Counted from the stretch's first letter, positions 53,309 through 62,850 are shown. The stretch: DNA of 64,000 nt from an uncultured Veillonella sp. (GCF_937981445.1 NZ_CALJON010000008.1:124001-188000); one strand, 5' to 3'. The notes: a model not told the origin generated them from the letters alone. Program-made: numbers and translations.

Positions 53309-54949
53309 TTACGATATAAGGCTCATCTCATTCTCTATTTCTTCTTTTAAATAAATGTAATTCACTGCATTAATATAGGCCAATACGCTAGATAAAATAA
53401 CATCCGTACTCATGCCCCGGCCATTATATTTTCGCCCTTTATATTCCACCGTAACCTGCACTTCCCCTAGTGCATCCTGGCCCTCTGTAACAGCTCGCAC
53501 TTGATAATTTTTTAAAATGATTGGCAAACCAATCACCCGTTCGCAAGCTTTAAGCGAAGCATCTACGGCGCCATCACCAACGGCCGCGTCTTCACGAATC
53601 CCCGTAGGCGTCTGTAACCGCACATCGGCGTAAGCATATCCACGCTCATTTGAATGATAATGATGATGTACTAGTTCTATCGCCTTGGTATGGTCAATAG
53701 TGTCAATAACCAGGGCTAACAAATCTTCATCAAAAATTTCTTTTTTACGATCTGCCAAAGCTTTAAATTTAACAAATAAATCATTGATCTTCTCAGCCCC
53801 AAAGGTAAAACCCATGGCGTCTAAATGGCTTTCAAAGGCGTGACGACCAGAATGTTTACCAAGCACTATATGTGTCTTATCAGCGCCCACACTATCGGGG
53901 GTCATAATTTCATATGTAGTTGGATTGTTTAACATGCCATGTTGATGAATCCCCGATTCATGAGCAAATGCATTGGCACCCACAATCGCCTTATTCGGTG
54001 GCACTACCATGCCCGTCAATTTACTAATCATTTTACTTACTCTTGTAAACTGTTTGGTATCAATTTGCGTATAAACACCATATATATCGCGCCTTGTGTG
54101 AAGAGTCATAACCACTTCTTCAATCCCTACATTGCCAGCCCGTTCACCTAAGCCATTGACGGTGCATTCTACTTGGCGTGCACCGTTTTGAATCGCTGCC
54201 AAAGTATTCGCATTAGCAAGGCCTAAATCATCATGACAATGAACACTAATTATGGCCTTTTCAATACCTTTTACATGATCTTTAATATACTTAATCTTAG
54301 CCCCAAATTCTTCAGGCGTCATATAGCCTACTGTGTCAGGCACATTTAAAATCGTAGCGCCCCCTTCAATGGCTACAGAGAACACTTCGCAAAGATAGTC
54401 CATATCGGTGCGCGACGCATCTTCTGCAGAAAACTCTATTTCGTGAAATTTCCCTTTTGCAAAGGCTAAACAATCTTTAATACTTTCAATCACTTCACGG
54501 CGTGTTTTTTTCAACTTATATTCTAGGTGAATATCACTTGTAGCAATAAATACATGAAGACGATTTCGCTCAGCCTTAGCCAATGCTTCCGCCGTCTTTT
54601 CAATATCTTTTTTATTGGCTCTCGCTAAGCCACAAATGGTCGCCCCTTTTACCTGTTCTGCTATAGCTGCTACAGCTTCAAAGTCGCCTGGTGAGGCAGC
54701 TGGAAATCCTGCTTCTATAACATCCACTCCAAGGCGCACTAAGTTTTGAGCAATTTCAATCTTTTCCGGTGTTTGAAGGCTCACGCCTGGACTTTGTTCA
54801 CCATCACGCAAGGTGGTATCGAAGAAATACACGCGATCCATAGTATCCTGGCTACTGTGTTTTTCATTGACTGCCCCTTGATATATCTTATCTTGAGTTA
54901 CATGACTTTGATTTTCTTTGCCTTGGGTTGCCCCTATATTCTCTCTCAT
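53309..54949 (-). CDS. leuA: 2-isopropylmalate synthase
   Basis: A 546-residue enzyme. It has FFDTTLRDGEQSPG, metal-binding SVHCHDDLGLA, the GLGERAGNVG motif, and a C-terminal LeuA regulatory domain (about residues 430-530) that binds leucine for feedback inhibition. There are about 37 residues of Gln/Ser/Asn-rich sequence before the conserved start. GAGGAGA supports the ATG at 54949; an internal ATG at 54841 is the shorter alternative. It is the first gene of leuACDB, behind an elaborate leader. Confidence 0.96.
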   Translation of the reverse strand: MRENIGATQGKENQSHVTQDKIYQGAVNEKHSSQDTMDRVYFFDTTLRDGEQSPGVSLQTPEKIEIAQNLVRLGVDVIEAGFPAASPGDFEAVAAIAEQVKGATICGLARANKKDIEKTAEALAKAERNRLHVFIATSDIHLEYKLKKTRREVIESIKDCLAFAKGKFHEIEFSAEDASRTDMDYLCEVFSVAIEGGATILNVPDTVGYMTPEEFGAKIKYIKDHVKGIEKAIISVHCHDDLGLANANTLAAIQNGARQVECTVNGLGERAGNVGIEEVVMTLHTRRDIYGVYTQIDTKQFTRVSKMISKLTGMVVPPNKAIVGANAFAHESGIHQHGMLNNPTTYEIMTPDSVGADKTHIVLGKHSGRHAFESHLDAMGFTFGAEKINDLFVKFKALADRKKEIFDEDLLALVIDTIDHTKAIELVHHHYHSNERGYAYADVRLQTPTGIREDAAVGDGAVDASLKACERVIGLPIILKNYQVRAVTEGQDALGEVQVTVEYKGRKYNGRGMSTDVILSSVLAYINAVNYIYLKEEIENEMSLIS

Positions 54950-54973
54950 ATGATTCTCCTCTTTCTCAACTAT

Positions 54974-55211
54974 CTTTGAAGTCTCTCACCTCTTCAAAGA
55001 TCCTCTGTTCTTTCTCAATTCCACTCAAAGGCTCTCACCCCTTTAAGCTCTCTCTTCTTTCTCAAATCCTTTGAAGTTTCCCATCTCTTCAAATGTCCTC
55101 TGTTCTTTCTCAATTCTACTCAAAGGCTCTCACCCCTTTAAGCTCTCTCTTCTTTCTCAAGTCGCCCTAAGTTGCTTTCCACGCTAAGGGCTCACTCTCT
55201 TCTTTCTCAAA
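54974..55211 (-). repeat. 95-bp tandem repeat forming a hairpin array in the leuA leader
   Basis: Two copies of a 95-bp unit (54974-55068 and 55069-55163) plus a diverged third (to 55211). On the minus strand each unit makes two hairpins, AAAGG-CCTTT and TTTGAAG-CTTCAAA, with loops such as GGTGAGAG, linked by purine-rich GAGAAAGAAGAGAG-like spacers. The third part gives GCCCTTAG-CTTAGGGC. Stems are conserved with compensating differences between copies. Confidence 0.8.
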
Positions 55212-55228
55212 TGTAGGTTAAGGGTACT

Positions 55229-55271
55229 AAAAAAGCCCCTGGACAAACAGACTGTATCTGCGTCCAGGGGC
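55229..55271 (-). terminator. Second terminator in the leuA leader
   Basis: A 10-bp perfect GC-rich stem (55235-55244 with 55262-55271), with a U-run. It resembles the T-box terminator upstream (same AACGCCCCTGG start) but has no T-box sequence of its own. Confidence 0.85.
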
Positions 55272-55367
55272 GTTATGTTGTATATTTACATACTTAAAAA
55301 CTAACAAATCTTGCCTAAATTAAGCTAATGCTCACTACAAAATCTATTATCTTTTTATTCGTATATA

Positions 55368-55603
55368 ACAAAAGCCCCTGAATTCACATCGTGAATCCAG
55401 GGGCGTTATGACATAACACGGTACCACCCTAGTTGGTGCTCTATAGTTATAACGGAACTACCGTCATGGCTTACTTAGTTTCAGCCACAATGCTCACAGG
55501 GGAGTTTCGATTATACAAGCTCTATTGCCTCACACCAACCGGCAACTCTCTGAAAGCAACTTAGTATATCTTTAAACCTGCTCATTGCATCTTTCATTTG
55601 ATG
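55368..55603 (-). promoter_or_regulatory. T-box riboswitch, leucine specifier (CTC)
   Basis: Minus strand. The distal loop has AGAGAG and TTGGTGTGAGG, the specifier strand is GAAACTCC (CTC at 55502-55504), the T-box is AGGGTGGTACCGTG at 55417-55430, and the terminator stem is 55374-55404 with a short T-run. The specifier loop position matches that of the cysK T-box. It should sense uncharged tRNA-Leu. Confidence 0.93.
55374..55404 (-). terminator. Leucine T-box terminator
   Basis: A 13-14 bp stem with one mismatch (55374-55386 with 55391-55404), followed by TTTTGTT on the minus strand. Confidence 0.85.
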
Positions 55604-55609
55604 TGTGTT

Positions 55610-55638
55610 ATTTTCTCACAGGAAAAGACAATTGTCAA
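55610..55638 (-). promoter_or_regulatory. Promoter of the leuA leader
   Basis: TTGACA (55633-55638) with GAAAAT (55610-55615) 17 bp downstream on the minus strand. The -35 box is perfect, the -10 box fair. Confidence 0.65.
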
Positions 55639-55715
55639 TTAAAAAGAGAGTTCCATCACATAAAATATGCGATTCGTGTAATTTTAGTCATATAATATAG
55701 CTGTATTTTCTATTC

Positions 55716-56480
55716 CTATTTCACATGTTTAGCTACCATAAAGCCTGTTGCTTGTTGGTTTGCCATAATAGTAACATCGGAGATTTGTACACGCCGTGGC
55801 TGATTGGCAGTAAATAAAATAACCTCCGCAATATCTTCTGCTTGTAAGGCTTCTACGCCAGCGTATACATTCGCTGCTTTGTCCTTATCACCATGGAAAC
55901 GCACTTCACTAAATGGTGTTTCTACAATACCTGGTTGAATATTTGTTACTTTAATATTCGTTTCAATTGTATCAATGCGAATCCCATCACTCAAGGTCTT
56001 AACGGCTGCTTTAGTGGCACAATATACAGCGCCTTTTGCATAGGCATAAATCCCTGCAGTAGAGCCTAAATTAATAATATGACCTTCATTGCGTTCTTTC
56101 ATGTATGGCAAAATGGTACGGGTTACATATAGAAGGCCTTTCACATTAGTATCAATCATCGTTTCCATATCATCGATAGAGCTCTCTTCAAAAGAATCTA
56201 AGCCCTGTGCCAAACCAGCATTATTTACAAGCACATCAATAGAGCCTGCAGCTTTTACTACATCAGGTAACGTCTGAGTCACAGCTTCACGGTCTGATAC
56301 ATCAAGAGTAAATACAGTCACCTTTACGCCATATTCCGTTTCAAAATGATTTTTTAATTCATCTAAAACAGCTTGACGACGGGCACAGAGAATTAGATTA
56401 TCCCCATGTTTAGCAAATGCCTCTGCTGTAGCACGTCCGATTCCTGAAGTTGCACCTGTAATTAATACATTTCGACTCAT
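55716..56480 (-). CDS. Short-chain dehydrogenase/reductase (YdfG-like)
   Basis: A 254-residue classical SDR: cofactor loop TGATSGIG at residues 8-15, NNAG near 88, and the catalytic Ser plus Y-x-x-x-K in AVYCATKAAVKTL near 155. The C-terminal half resembles the YdfG/serine-3-dehydrogenase group acting on hydroxy acids with NADP, but SDR substrates are not safely read from sequence. AAAGGAG supports the ATG at 56480. It lies alone, tail toward the leu leader. Confidence 0.88.
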   Translation of the reverse strand: MSRNVLITGATSGIGRATAEAFAKHGDNLILCARRQAVLDELKNHFETEYGVKVTVFTLDVSDREAVTQTLPDVVKAAGSIDVLVNNAGLAQGLDSFEESSIDDMETMIDTNVKGLLYVTRTILPYMKERNEGHIINLGSTAGIYAYAKGAVYCATKAAVKTLSDGIRIDTIETNIKVTNIQPGIVETPFSEVRFHGDKDKAANVYAGVEALQAEDIAEVILFTANQPRRVQISDVTIMANQQATGFMVAKHVK

Positions 56481-56663
56481 AATACTGTCTCCTTTACTCA
56501 TCAAGACCAATGCAAGTATAAAATAATCTATATTATTTATTATACACTGAATTCATGATAAAACAACTGAAGCCCCTTTGTATATAGGCTCTAGCACTAT
56601 TTTGACCATATACTATGCATGCCATTCGCCCCTTATGATGTAAGCCATTACATATAAGTATAG

Positions 56664-57905
56664 CTATTTTTCTAACATGGATTCTAAAATGACAATATCT
56701 GTCTCTTTCATACCTTCACGAGCTAAGGTGCCAATGGCCTTTACGGTTTTATCTATAGAGCCCTTCACCATGCCATCGCCGACTTTAAAGCTATTCTGTG
56801 ATTTTGCCTGCCGATAGGAAAGCAATGCATTGCCTAAGGACATGCCAATTTTCATAGCACAGGATGCTTTGGCGCCATCGCAAACAACGCCTGAAGTCCC
56901 TACTAAGGCGTTGGATAAGGTTTCCCAAACTACTTCACGCGGCTCATTCAATAAATACGCAATCCCCGCCGCCGTCGCTGATGCGGCACTAACAACGCCA
57001 CAGTAGGCACTTAGACGACCTATGTCCTGTTTAATATATAACGCCAATGTATTTGCTAAGGCGAGCGCACGATAGCGTCGTTCTTCCGGAATATTATACT
57101 CCTGTGCATATATCAAAATAGGCACTGATAATGTAATCCCTTGATTCCCACTGCCACAATTGATCATAACCGGCATACTGCAGCCATTCATACGTGCATC
57201 GGAACCTGCTGCTGCATAGGCACGCGCCTTATCTGCAATCGTATGAGCCTCTTCAATAATTAATTTACCAATATTAGAGCCATAAGTTCCCTTCATACCC
57301 TCTTCAGCAATAGCCATATTATATTCAAACTGACGACTCAATAATGACTTTAACCGTTCCAAATCAGCCTGTTCGGCAAATTCATAACAGTCATTAAAAT
57401 CCACTTCAATCTCCTCAGCTACGGCCACTTCTAGAGGAATATCCAACAAGATGTTTCCATCTTTTTCAATACGAGTAATATTCGTATGTTTTTGCTGCAA
57501 TACGACTTTGACTTCATGATCATTTGTACTCGCAATGACCTCAATATATAAATTGGCCACCCCTTCAGCAAGGCGGAGCGTGCAAAACTCGCTGTCATTG
57601 AGTTCATCAGCGCGCGCTACATCAGCTGATGTCAAATCTTCTAATACTTCTAATTCTTTTGACGCATCACCTACGATGGCGCCTAAAATCAAACTATAAT
57701 AAATGCCCGTCCGGCCATCTGCATTGGGAATGGTCACACTTTTTGCGTTTTTAATAATATTACCACTACAATTAGCGTGCAATTTAGTAGGAAACTCCCC
57801 TAATACTTCTACTGCTTTCGCTGCGGTCAATGCTAGGGCAATAGGTTCCGTACATCCAAAAGCAGGTAGGACTTCCCGCTCCAATACTGCATATAAATCT
57901 TTCAT
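56664..57905 (-). CDS. cyuA: L-cysteine desulfidase (UPF0597/CyuA family)
   Basis: A 413-residue protein with GCTEPIALA at residues 17-25 and MINCGSGNQGI near residue 250, plus further Cys in SAYCGVVS and SCAMKIG. These match UPF0597 (E. coli YhaM/CyuA), an iron-sulfur enzyme that splits cysteine into pyruvate, ammonia and hydrogen sulfide. Length is normal. A specific cysteine-importing partner is not adjacent. It counters the cysteine-making cysK-cysE genes 25 kb away. Confidence 0.9.
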   Translation of the reverse strand: MKDLYAVLEREVLPAFGCTEPIALALTAAKAVEVLGEFPTKLHANCSGNIIKNAKSVTIPNADGRTGIYYSLILGAIVGDASKELEVLEDLTSADVARADELNDSEFCTLRLAEGVANLYIEVIASTNDHEVKVVLQQKHTNITRIEKDGNILLDIPLEVAVAEEIEVDFNDCYEFAEQADLERLKSLLSRQFEYNMAIAEEGMKGTYGSNIGKLIIEEAHTIADKARAYAAAGSDARMNGCSMPVMINCGSGNQGITLSVPILIYAQEYNIPEERRYRALALANTLALYIKQDIGRLSAYCGVVSAASATAAGIAYLLNEPREVVWETLSNALVGTSGVVCDGAKASCAMKIGMSLGNALLSYRQAKSQNSFKVGDGMVKGSIDKTVKAIGTLAREGMKETDIVILESMLEK

Positions 57906-58023
57906 CTCATCCTCCTACTCACTGGTGTATGTTCATGCAATAAATTATTCTTATACCATCATCATGCCATATATACGCTCATACAAGGCTTATTCTTATA
58001 TAATAATCCTCCATATATAAATC

Positions 58024-59394
58024 TTACCACCATTCATTAATAAATGTATGTACCTTTGGATACAGTGCATCTAACGCCTTTACTAACGGCGCCCCTTCTG
58101 AGGAAACTTCTAATTTGCCTTCAAATAGAAGTTCAGACGCTGTCATTCGCCCCATGAGCAAGAGACTCAAGGCCCCCACGGTAATCGTAAGAATCGGTTT
58201 TCCTACAGCATCACTATCAACAATGGCTTCCGCGGTAAGGCGAATGGCGCCCTCTCCATGTGTCATATCCATAGCAGCCTCTTCACTGGTTTTTACTAAT
58301 TGGAAAGAAAATACTTGGTCATTCCATTCGGCCAAAGGATCTATGACACGCATTTGCCAAGAGGACTGACCAGACTCTAGTAAATCCTTAGCAGCCCCTT
58401 CATTCACTGGTACTTGACTGACTGCCAAAGGCACATCTACAATGCGGCTCATCATAAAAGGCATGGTTGTATGCCCTGCTTTACCATCAGGATGGAAAAT
58501 ATAGGATTCATCTTTAAGCCCTTCATTCCAACGAAGAGTATGACCTTGGGAACGATGATTGTAAAAATAATTCAACAAACCTCGCTGTGCCCGTCTTGTA
58601 GTATAAATAAATTCCGTAACGGGAATTTCACTATCTCCCAAGCGGTACATAGCATAGCCTTCAATAGGTGCCCACTGCCCAGCACCTGTAGTGGCACCTG
58701 CTTGCTGAGACGCTTCACGAGTACCACCCCATTGACCCTTTTTAGAATGGCTTCCTACTTGAGTAGCTTCACCCATAGGCGCTGGGCCACGTACATAGGC
58801 TACGCGCACGCCTTCAGCAAAAAGACTTTCTAACAATCTTGTCCATTCTGCTTCACCTCGTACAGCATGACCACTTGTATTCTTAGTATACGCTTCATAC
58901 ACAGGGGCTAATAAAGTCCATTCACTAACATCTTCTAGTAGGCCAAACTCCATGGTTTTATCGGTTAATGGTCGCAACTCATCTAAAGGTAAGGTTTGTA
59001 CCCATTGATGGGCATACAAATCCCAACCATACTGCTGATAAAAGGCAGCCTTTGATGGCATGAGGATCGTAAGCCCTTGTTTACGCGAGCGCAGTTCCTC
59101 TAACGAGTGCTTAAGCAAACGCCCACCAATACCACCGCGCCGTGCTATGGGATCTGTGGCCACGCCCACCATGTAACTAATAGGCAAAATCGCACCGCGT
59201 ACATCCAAATTATATTGACGCAAATGAACCATGCTAGCCAAAGTCTCATTTTCATAGCCCACTAAGGTATGTTCTGGCTCATAGGCCTTCTCAAAATAAT
59301 ATTTAAAAAATGGCGTATCTTCCGTTTCAAAGCAATAGTCCCACAAACGCTTTACCGCCTTAGTATCACCATCATTAGCAATTCTAAATTCCAT
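58024..59394 (-). CDS. Eis-like GNAT acetyltransferase
   Basis: A 456-residue protein in the three-part Eis layout: an N-terminal GNAT domain with the acetyl-CoA loop ARRGGIGGRLL near residue 85, a second degenerate GNAT region, and a C-terminal SCP2-like domain (about 350-456). A low-complexity segment rich in Gln, Gly and Ala (about 205-235) interrupts the middle. Eis proteins acetylate amines including aminoglycosides; no substrate can be assigned here. No ribosome-binding site stands out. It lies upstream of cyuA on the same strand with 118 bases between. Confidence 0.88.
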   Translation of the reverse strand: MEFRIANDGDTKAVKRLWDYCFETEDTPFFKYYFEKAYEPEHTLVGYENETLASMVHLRQYNLDVRGAILPISYMVGVATDPIARRGGIGGRLLKHSLEELRSRKQGLTILMPSKAAFYQQYGWDLYAHQWVQTLPLDELRPLTDKTMEFGLLEDVSEWTLLAPVYEAYTKNTSGHAVRGEAEWTRLLESLFAEGVRVAYVRGPAPMGEATQVGSHSKKGQWGGTREASQQAGATTGAGQWAPIEGYAMYRLGDSEIPVTEFIYTTRRAQRGLLNYFYNHRSQGHTLRWNEGLKDESYIFHPDGKAGHTTMPFMMSRIVDVPLAVSQVPVNEGAAKDLLESGQSSWQMRVIDPLAEWNDQVFSFQLVKTSEEAAMDMTHGEGAIRLTAEAIVDSDAVGKPILTITVGALSLLLMGRMTASELLFEGKLEVSSEGAPLVKALDALYPKVHTFINEWW

Positions 59395-59483
59395 CTATCT
59401 CACCCTTTCATATAAAGAATATGTTCCTCTAAAAATACAATCAACTAACATAGACTCAACTAAAAAACTTAACTGTTAAGGGC

Positions 59484-59566
59484 ATCCCATACAGCCCTAG
59501 CCTTTTAAGATCATGCAATACAGCCCTAGCCCTTTAAGAGCATGCAATACAGCCCTAGGCCTTATG
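59484..59566. repeat. 29-bp tandem repeat
   Basis: Three copies of a unit containing atacagccctagcc at 29-bp spacing, just past the terminator of the DUF2156 gene. Confidence 0.85.
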
Positions 59567-59596
59567 TAAAAATAAGGGAGCCCAAATGGACCCCCT
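59567..59596 (-). terminator. Terminator of the DUF2156 gene
   Basis: A 9-bp stem with two G-U pairs (59575-59583 with 59588-59596) followed on the minus strand by TTATTTTT. Confidence 0.75.
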
Positions 59597-59608
59597 AATT
59601 TATACATA

Positions 59609-60517
59609 CTATGCCTGCGCTGCTTTTTCTTTAACGCAAACAGCATCATATTTTTCTGCAAAATGATCAGGATGATATGACTCTTTTGCCTTACGTAAGC
59701 CAGGTAAGCCCATATCTTCTTCTCGATTTACAAATTCTACATCAGCAAATTCATGACGTAAAAATTCATTGTTAATAGCTTGGTATAAGCCACGAATAGT
59801 TGGATTTGCTTTTTCAATATGAATTAGTGCCATGCGATCATTTAGCATTTGCCCAATAGTGAAGGCTTCAATACGGCCAAATAATTTAATCGCACCACCT
59901 ACCAAACCTAATTCGTCCCAATGAGTGAAGAGTAATTTAATCGCTTCAAGCTCATCTTCAATGCCCTCTTCATGATGCGTTTCTACCCAGGATTCAGCGG
60001 TAGCAATGCAATCAGCAAAAATATCATCTGTTAGTGGCATGTATTCGTAATTAGTGTACTGCATGCGGAATTGGTTCAAATGATTTTTCTTCTGACGCAA
60101 TTTTTTACCTGCCAAGGTAATCATATCCTGCGTTCTATAAATATATTCAAAATTATCACGGTCAGCTGTAAACTCATAGCAATCTGGACAAAGTGTCTTC
60201 ATGCGCTCTACCATGATTGGATTAATCCCTTTTAAGCTAAAAGGCAAGTTGTTTTCCTTAAACCATTCTTTAGCCATTTCAAGACCATCTACAAATTTTG
60301 CATCTTTGCCGGCAAAAGGTGGTAACATAAATGGATCGCGCTTGCCGCCCCCTTTAATAAAGAGGATGCCATCTTCTTCAGCCCATTCAATACCATAGGA
60401 ATCTTGCCACATAAATAAAGTTGTAAAACAACAGTCAGATGCTTCATAATGATGCTCTGCAAAATAAGCATCAATTAAAGGTTTATCTTTTAATTCAAAA
60501 CGTCGAAAATCTAAAAT
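59609..60517 (-). CDS. DUF2156 protein (LPG synthase C-terminal domain-like), apparent AUU start
   Basis: A 302-residue protein of the DUF2156 family, related to the acyltransferase-like C-terminal domain of phosphatidylglycerol lysyltransferase. The N-terminal family pattern (LDFRRFELKDKPLIDAYF, then YEASDCCFTTLFMWQDSYG) lies upstream of the first ATG at 60412. The open frame reaches back to a stop near 60545 and offers no ATG, GTG or TTG. An ATT at 60517 has AGGGGG 8 nt upstream, the ideal spacing, so I place the start there. Starting at 60412 would remove about 35 conserved residues. Function unknown. A start-codon mutation is the other explanation. Confidence 0.8.
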   Translation of the reverse strand: MLDFRRFELKDKPLIDAYFAEHHYEASDCCFTTLFMWQDSYGIEWAEEDGILFIKGGGKRDPFMLPPFAGKDAKFVDGLEMAKEWFKENNLPFSLKGINPIMVERMKTLCPDCYEFTADRDNFEYIYRTQDMITLAGKKLRQKKNHLNQFRMQYTNYEYMPLTDDIFADCIATAESWVETHHEEGIEDELEAIKLLFTHWDELGLVGGAIKLFGRIEAFTIGQMLNDRMALIHIEKANPTIRGLYQAINNEFLRHEFADVEFVNREEDMGLPGLRKAKESYHPDHFAEKYDAVCVKEKAAQA

Positions 60518-60544
60518 CGGAATCGCCCCCTGAAAACTATATTA

Positions 60545-60855
60545 AATCTCAGTATCCATAACTACGAATACTTGTATGTACAATCAGTTTCGTGGCCCTA
60601 CCACAAAGGCAAAGCACACAAAATACTGCTTCATTTACACATGGTAAAAAACACAGCAAATCTATTATACTACATAATTTAATTTTACAAAATCATCTAT
60701 ATCTATATATCTCATTCTTTCTATATGTATTGTATCATAGAATCAAGTAAAAGAGAATTATGAACATTTAGCTTCCCTATCATGATATAATAAATGCAAT
60801 TCAGTTATCATAATAGACCAAAGTATACAGCCTCAGTTTACATAGGAGCCAACTC
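60545..60855. other. Divergent intergenic region upstream of the LysR gene
   Basis: A TATAAT at 60786-60791 may serve the LysR gene; no matching -35 box. No T-N11-A operator-like palindrome was clear to me. Confidence 0.4.
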
Positions 60856-61767
60856 ATGACCTTACAACAATTAAAATACATTTTAACTATTGCTGAAACG
60901 GGCTCTATTAGTGAAGCAGCTCGGCGACTGTTTATTTCACAGCCCAGCCTGTCCAATGCCTTACAGGATATTGAAAAGGAGCTCCATCAGCCACTCTTTA
61001 TGCGCCGCCGCAATGGCGTCATTTTAACACAATTTGGCCAACAATTTATTGGTTATGCCCGCGCTGTACACCAACAAATGGACTTATTAGAAGACCGTTT
61101 TATCAATAGTCGGCCTCCCAAAATTCGCTTCTCCGTATCCACTCAGCACTACACATTTACGGCCAATGCCTTTGTTCATATGGTAAAACAATTTGGCGAG
61201 GATCGTTTTGAGTTTATTCTCAATGAAACACAGACCTATCAGATTTTAGAAGATGTAAAAAATCGCTTTAGTGATTTAGGCGTCATATACCTGAGCCAAT
61301 CCAATGAATCTATTTTACGCAAGGAAATAGAACAGCGTGAACTTCAATTTACACCTTTGTTTACAACGAAGCCTCATGTATTTCTTCGCCGTAATCACCC
61401 ACTGTCTACTAAATCCTTAGTTACTTTAGAAGAATTAGCCCCTTACCCACGGCTCAACTTTTTACAAGGGCCCTATGAATCCAATTATTTTTCTGAGGAA
61501 CTTTTGAGCACCCTCCCGGCAGATAAACTCATCCGCATCAGTGATCGTGCTTCCGTAGTTAATTTATTAATCGGCCTTGACGGTTACACCATATCTAGCG
61601 GTATTATGCCGAGCTATTTGCAAGGTGATGTACTCATTGCCATCCCCCTTGATTATGATGAGACCATTACGATTGGCTATGTACAATTAAAAAATCAGAG
61701 TTTATCGGAATTAGCCTCCATTTATATTGAAGCATTAAAATCCTACGAAAAAGAAATTACATCATAA
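60856..61767 (+). CDS. LysR-family transcriptional regulator
   Basis: A 303-residue regulator. The winged helix-turn-helix is residues 1-60 (LKYILTIAETGSISEAARRLFISQPSLSNALQDIEKEL type), followed by the linker helix and a periplasmic-binding-protein-like effector domain (about 90-300). The target and effector are unknown. It starts divergently from the DUF2156 gene and lies upstream of a LysE exporter, which such regulators often control. AGGAG precedes the ATG. Confidence 0.92.
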   Translation: MTLQQLKYILTIAETGSISEAARRLFISQPSLSNALQDIEKELHQPLFMRRRNGVILTQFGQQFIGYARAVHQQMDLLEDRFINSRPPKIRFSVSTQHYTFTANAFVHMVKQFGEDRFEFILNETQTYQILEDVKNRFSDLGVIYLSQSNESILRKEIEQRELQFTPLFTTKPHVFLRRNHPLSTKSLVTLEELAPYPRLNFLQGPYESNYFSEELLSTLPADKLIRISDRASVVNLLIGLDGYTISSGIMPSYLQGDVLIAIPLDYDETITIGYVQLKNQSLSELASIYIEALKSYEKEITS

Positions 61768-61789
61768 GGTCATATCTTTAGTAAAGCTA

Positions 61790-61885
61790 ACAATATTAGT
61801 AAAACTAGTGAAATTACTGAAATTAGTGAAACTAGTGAAATTAACAAAACTATCAAAATTAGTAAGCTAGTAATTGTACTAAAAT
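61790..61885. repeat. Degenerate 10-bp tandem repeat
   Basis: Around eight copies of attagtgaaa-like units, directly after the LysR stop. Confidence 0.75.
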
Positions 61886-61970
61886 TTATAAAATCATACT
61901 ATTATAATACACTTACAACCTTTAACATCTTAAACACTATCTTTATATCTTAAACTCTAAATGAGTATAT

Positions 61971-62007
61971 AAAAGCCATCCATAGTTTAAAACTATGGAT
62001 GGCTTAA
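61971..62007. terminator. Terminator after the LysR gene
   Basis: A perfect 14-bp stem (61974-61987 with 61991-62004) with a 3-nt loop; the T-run is interrupted by AA. Confidence 0.8.
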
Positions 62008-62119
62008 TTTTATATGTATTACCTATCTTAGGATATTTTATTGTATGATAAGCGCAACACAAATTTTCTTATCAAATATACAACTACTATCTATTTACTT
62101 CATCTCCTAAGGAGGTCCT

Positions 62120-62701
62120 ATGTCACTTTATATACTAAGCAATTATCTACTGTACTGTATTATTAATGCCTTTACGCCAGGTCCTGACAATATTCTAGCC
62201 CTAAACACGACCAATATATATGGTTGGTCAAAAGGGAAACCTTTATTCTTTGGCATTTTTGCCGGTTATTTTGCTGTACAAATCATAAGTGGACTGTTCG
62301 TTTTCTTTTTAGGCACTACCTCCCCTGAGCTTCTTACTATCATCAAATATATGGGCATCGCCTATATTCTTTGGCTCGCTTATACTATTGCTACCAGTAC
62401 ACCGGCTACTACCACTGAAACGCATAAAGCCTCATTTCTTAAAGGCTTTTTGTTACAATTCGTAAATGTAAAAATCTACATCTTTGGTATCACGGCCTTA
62501 ACAGGCTACATCACGCCATATACAAATCATATGACCTGGATTTTAGCAGCCAACTTATGTATTGCTACCATTGGTTGTATCGCCACTAGCTCTTGGATTG
62601 CCGCGGGACTCGCCTTGCAGCGCGTCTATAATCGTCACTTTCGCCTTATTAATAGTATCTTAGCCCTAACATTATTAGAATGTGTCTACAGCATGTGGTA
62701 A
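62120..62701 (+). CDS. LysE/RhtB-family amino-acid exporter
   Basis: A 193-residue membrane protein with about six spans. The N-terminal NAFTPGPDNILALN (residues 12-26) is the LysE family signature. Members export amino acids or analogues such as homoserine, threonine or lysine. The substrate is unknown. AAGGAGG precedes the ATG. It lies after the LysR gene on the same strand, but a terminator separates them. Confidence 0.9.
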   Translation: MSLYILSNYLLYCIINAFTPGPDNILALNTTNIYGWSKGKPLFFGIFAGYFAVQIISGLFVFFLGTTSPELLTIIKYMGIAYILWLAYTIATSTPATTTETHKASFLKGFLLQFVNVKIYIFGITALTGYITPYTNHMTWILAANLCIATIGCIATSSWIAAGLALQRVYNRHFRLINSILALTLLECVYSMW

Positions 62702-62749
62702 ATCAAGCGCGCACTTAGAACTCATAGGAATGTAAAGTTAACGCCCTAC

Positions 62750-62850
62750 ATATAAATATAAAACCCTTTATATATAATTATAAAATCCTCCATATCTAAA
62801 TATAAAAACCCCTAAATAAAAAACTCCCAAATAAAAGAGTCTCTAAATAT
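62750..62850. repeat. Loose AT-rich repeat
   Basis: Imperfect copies of a 14-20 bp ctaaatataaaaaccc-like unit run from the LysE gene to the shared terminator. Confidence 0.6.

Noticed and set aside
53175..55211. CRISPR-like repeats in the leu region
   Set aside because: The repeats are head-to-tail with no unique spacers, and no cas genes are near.
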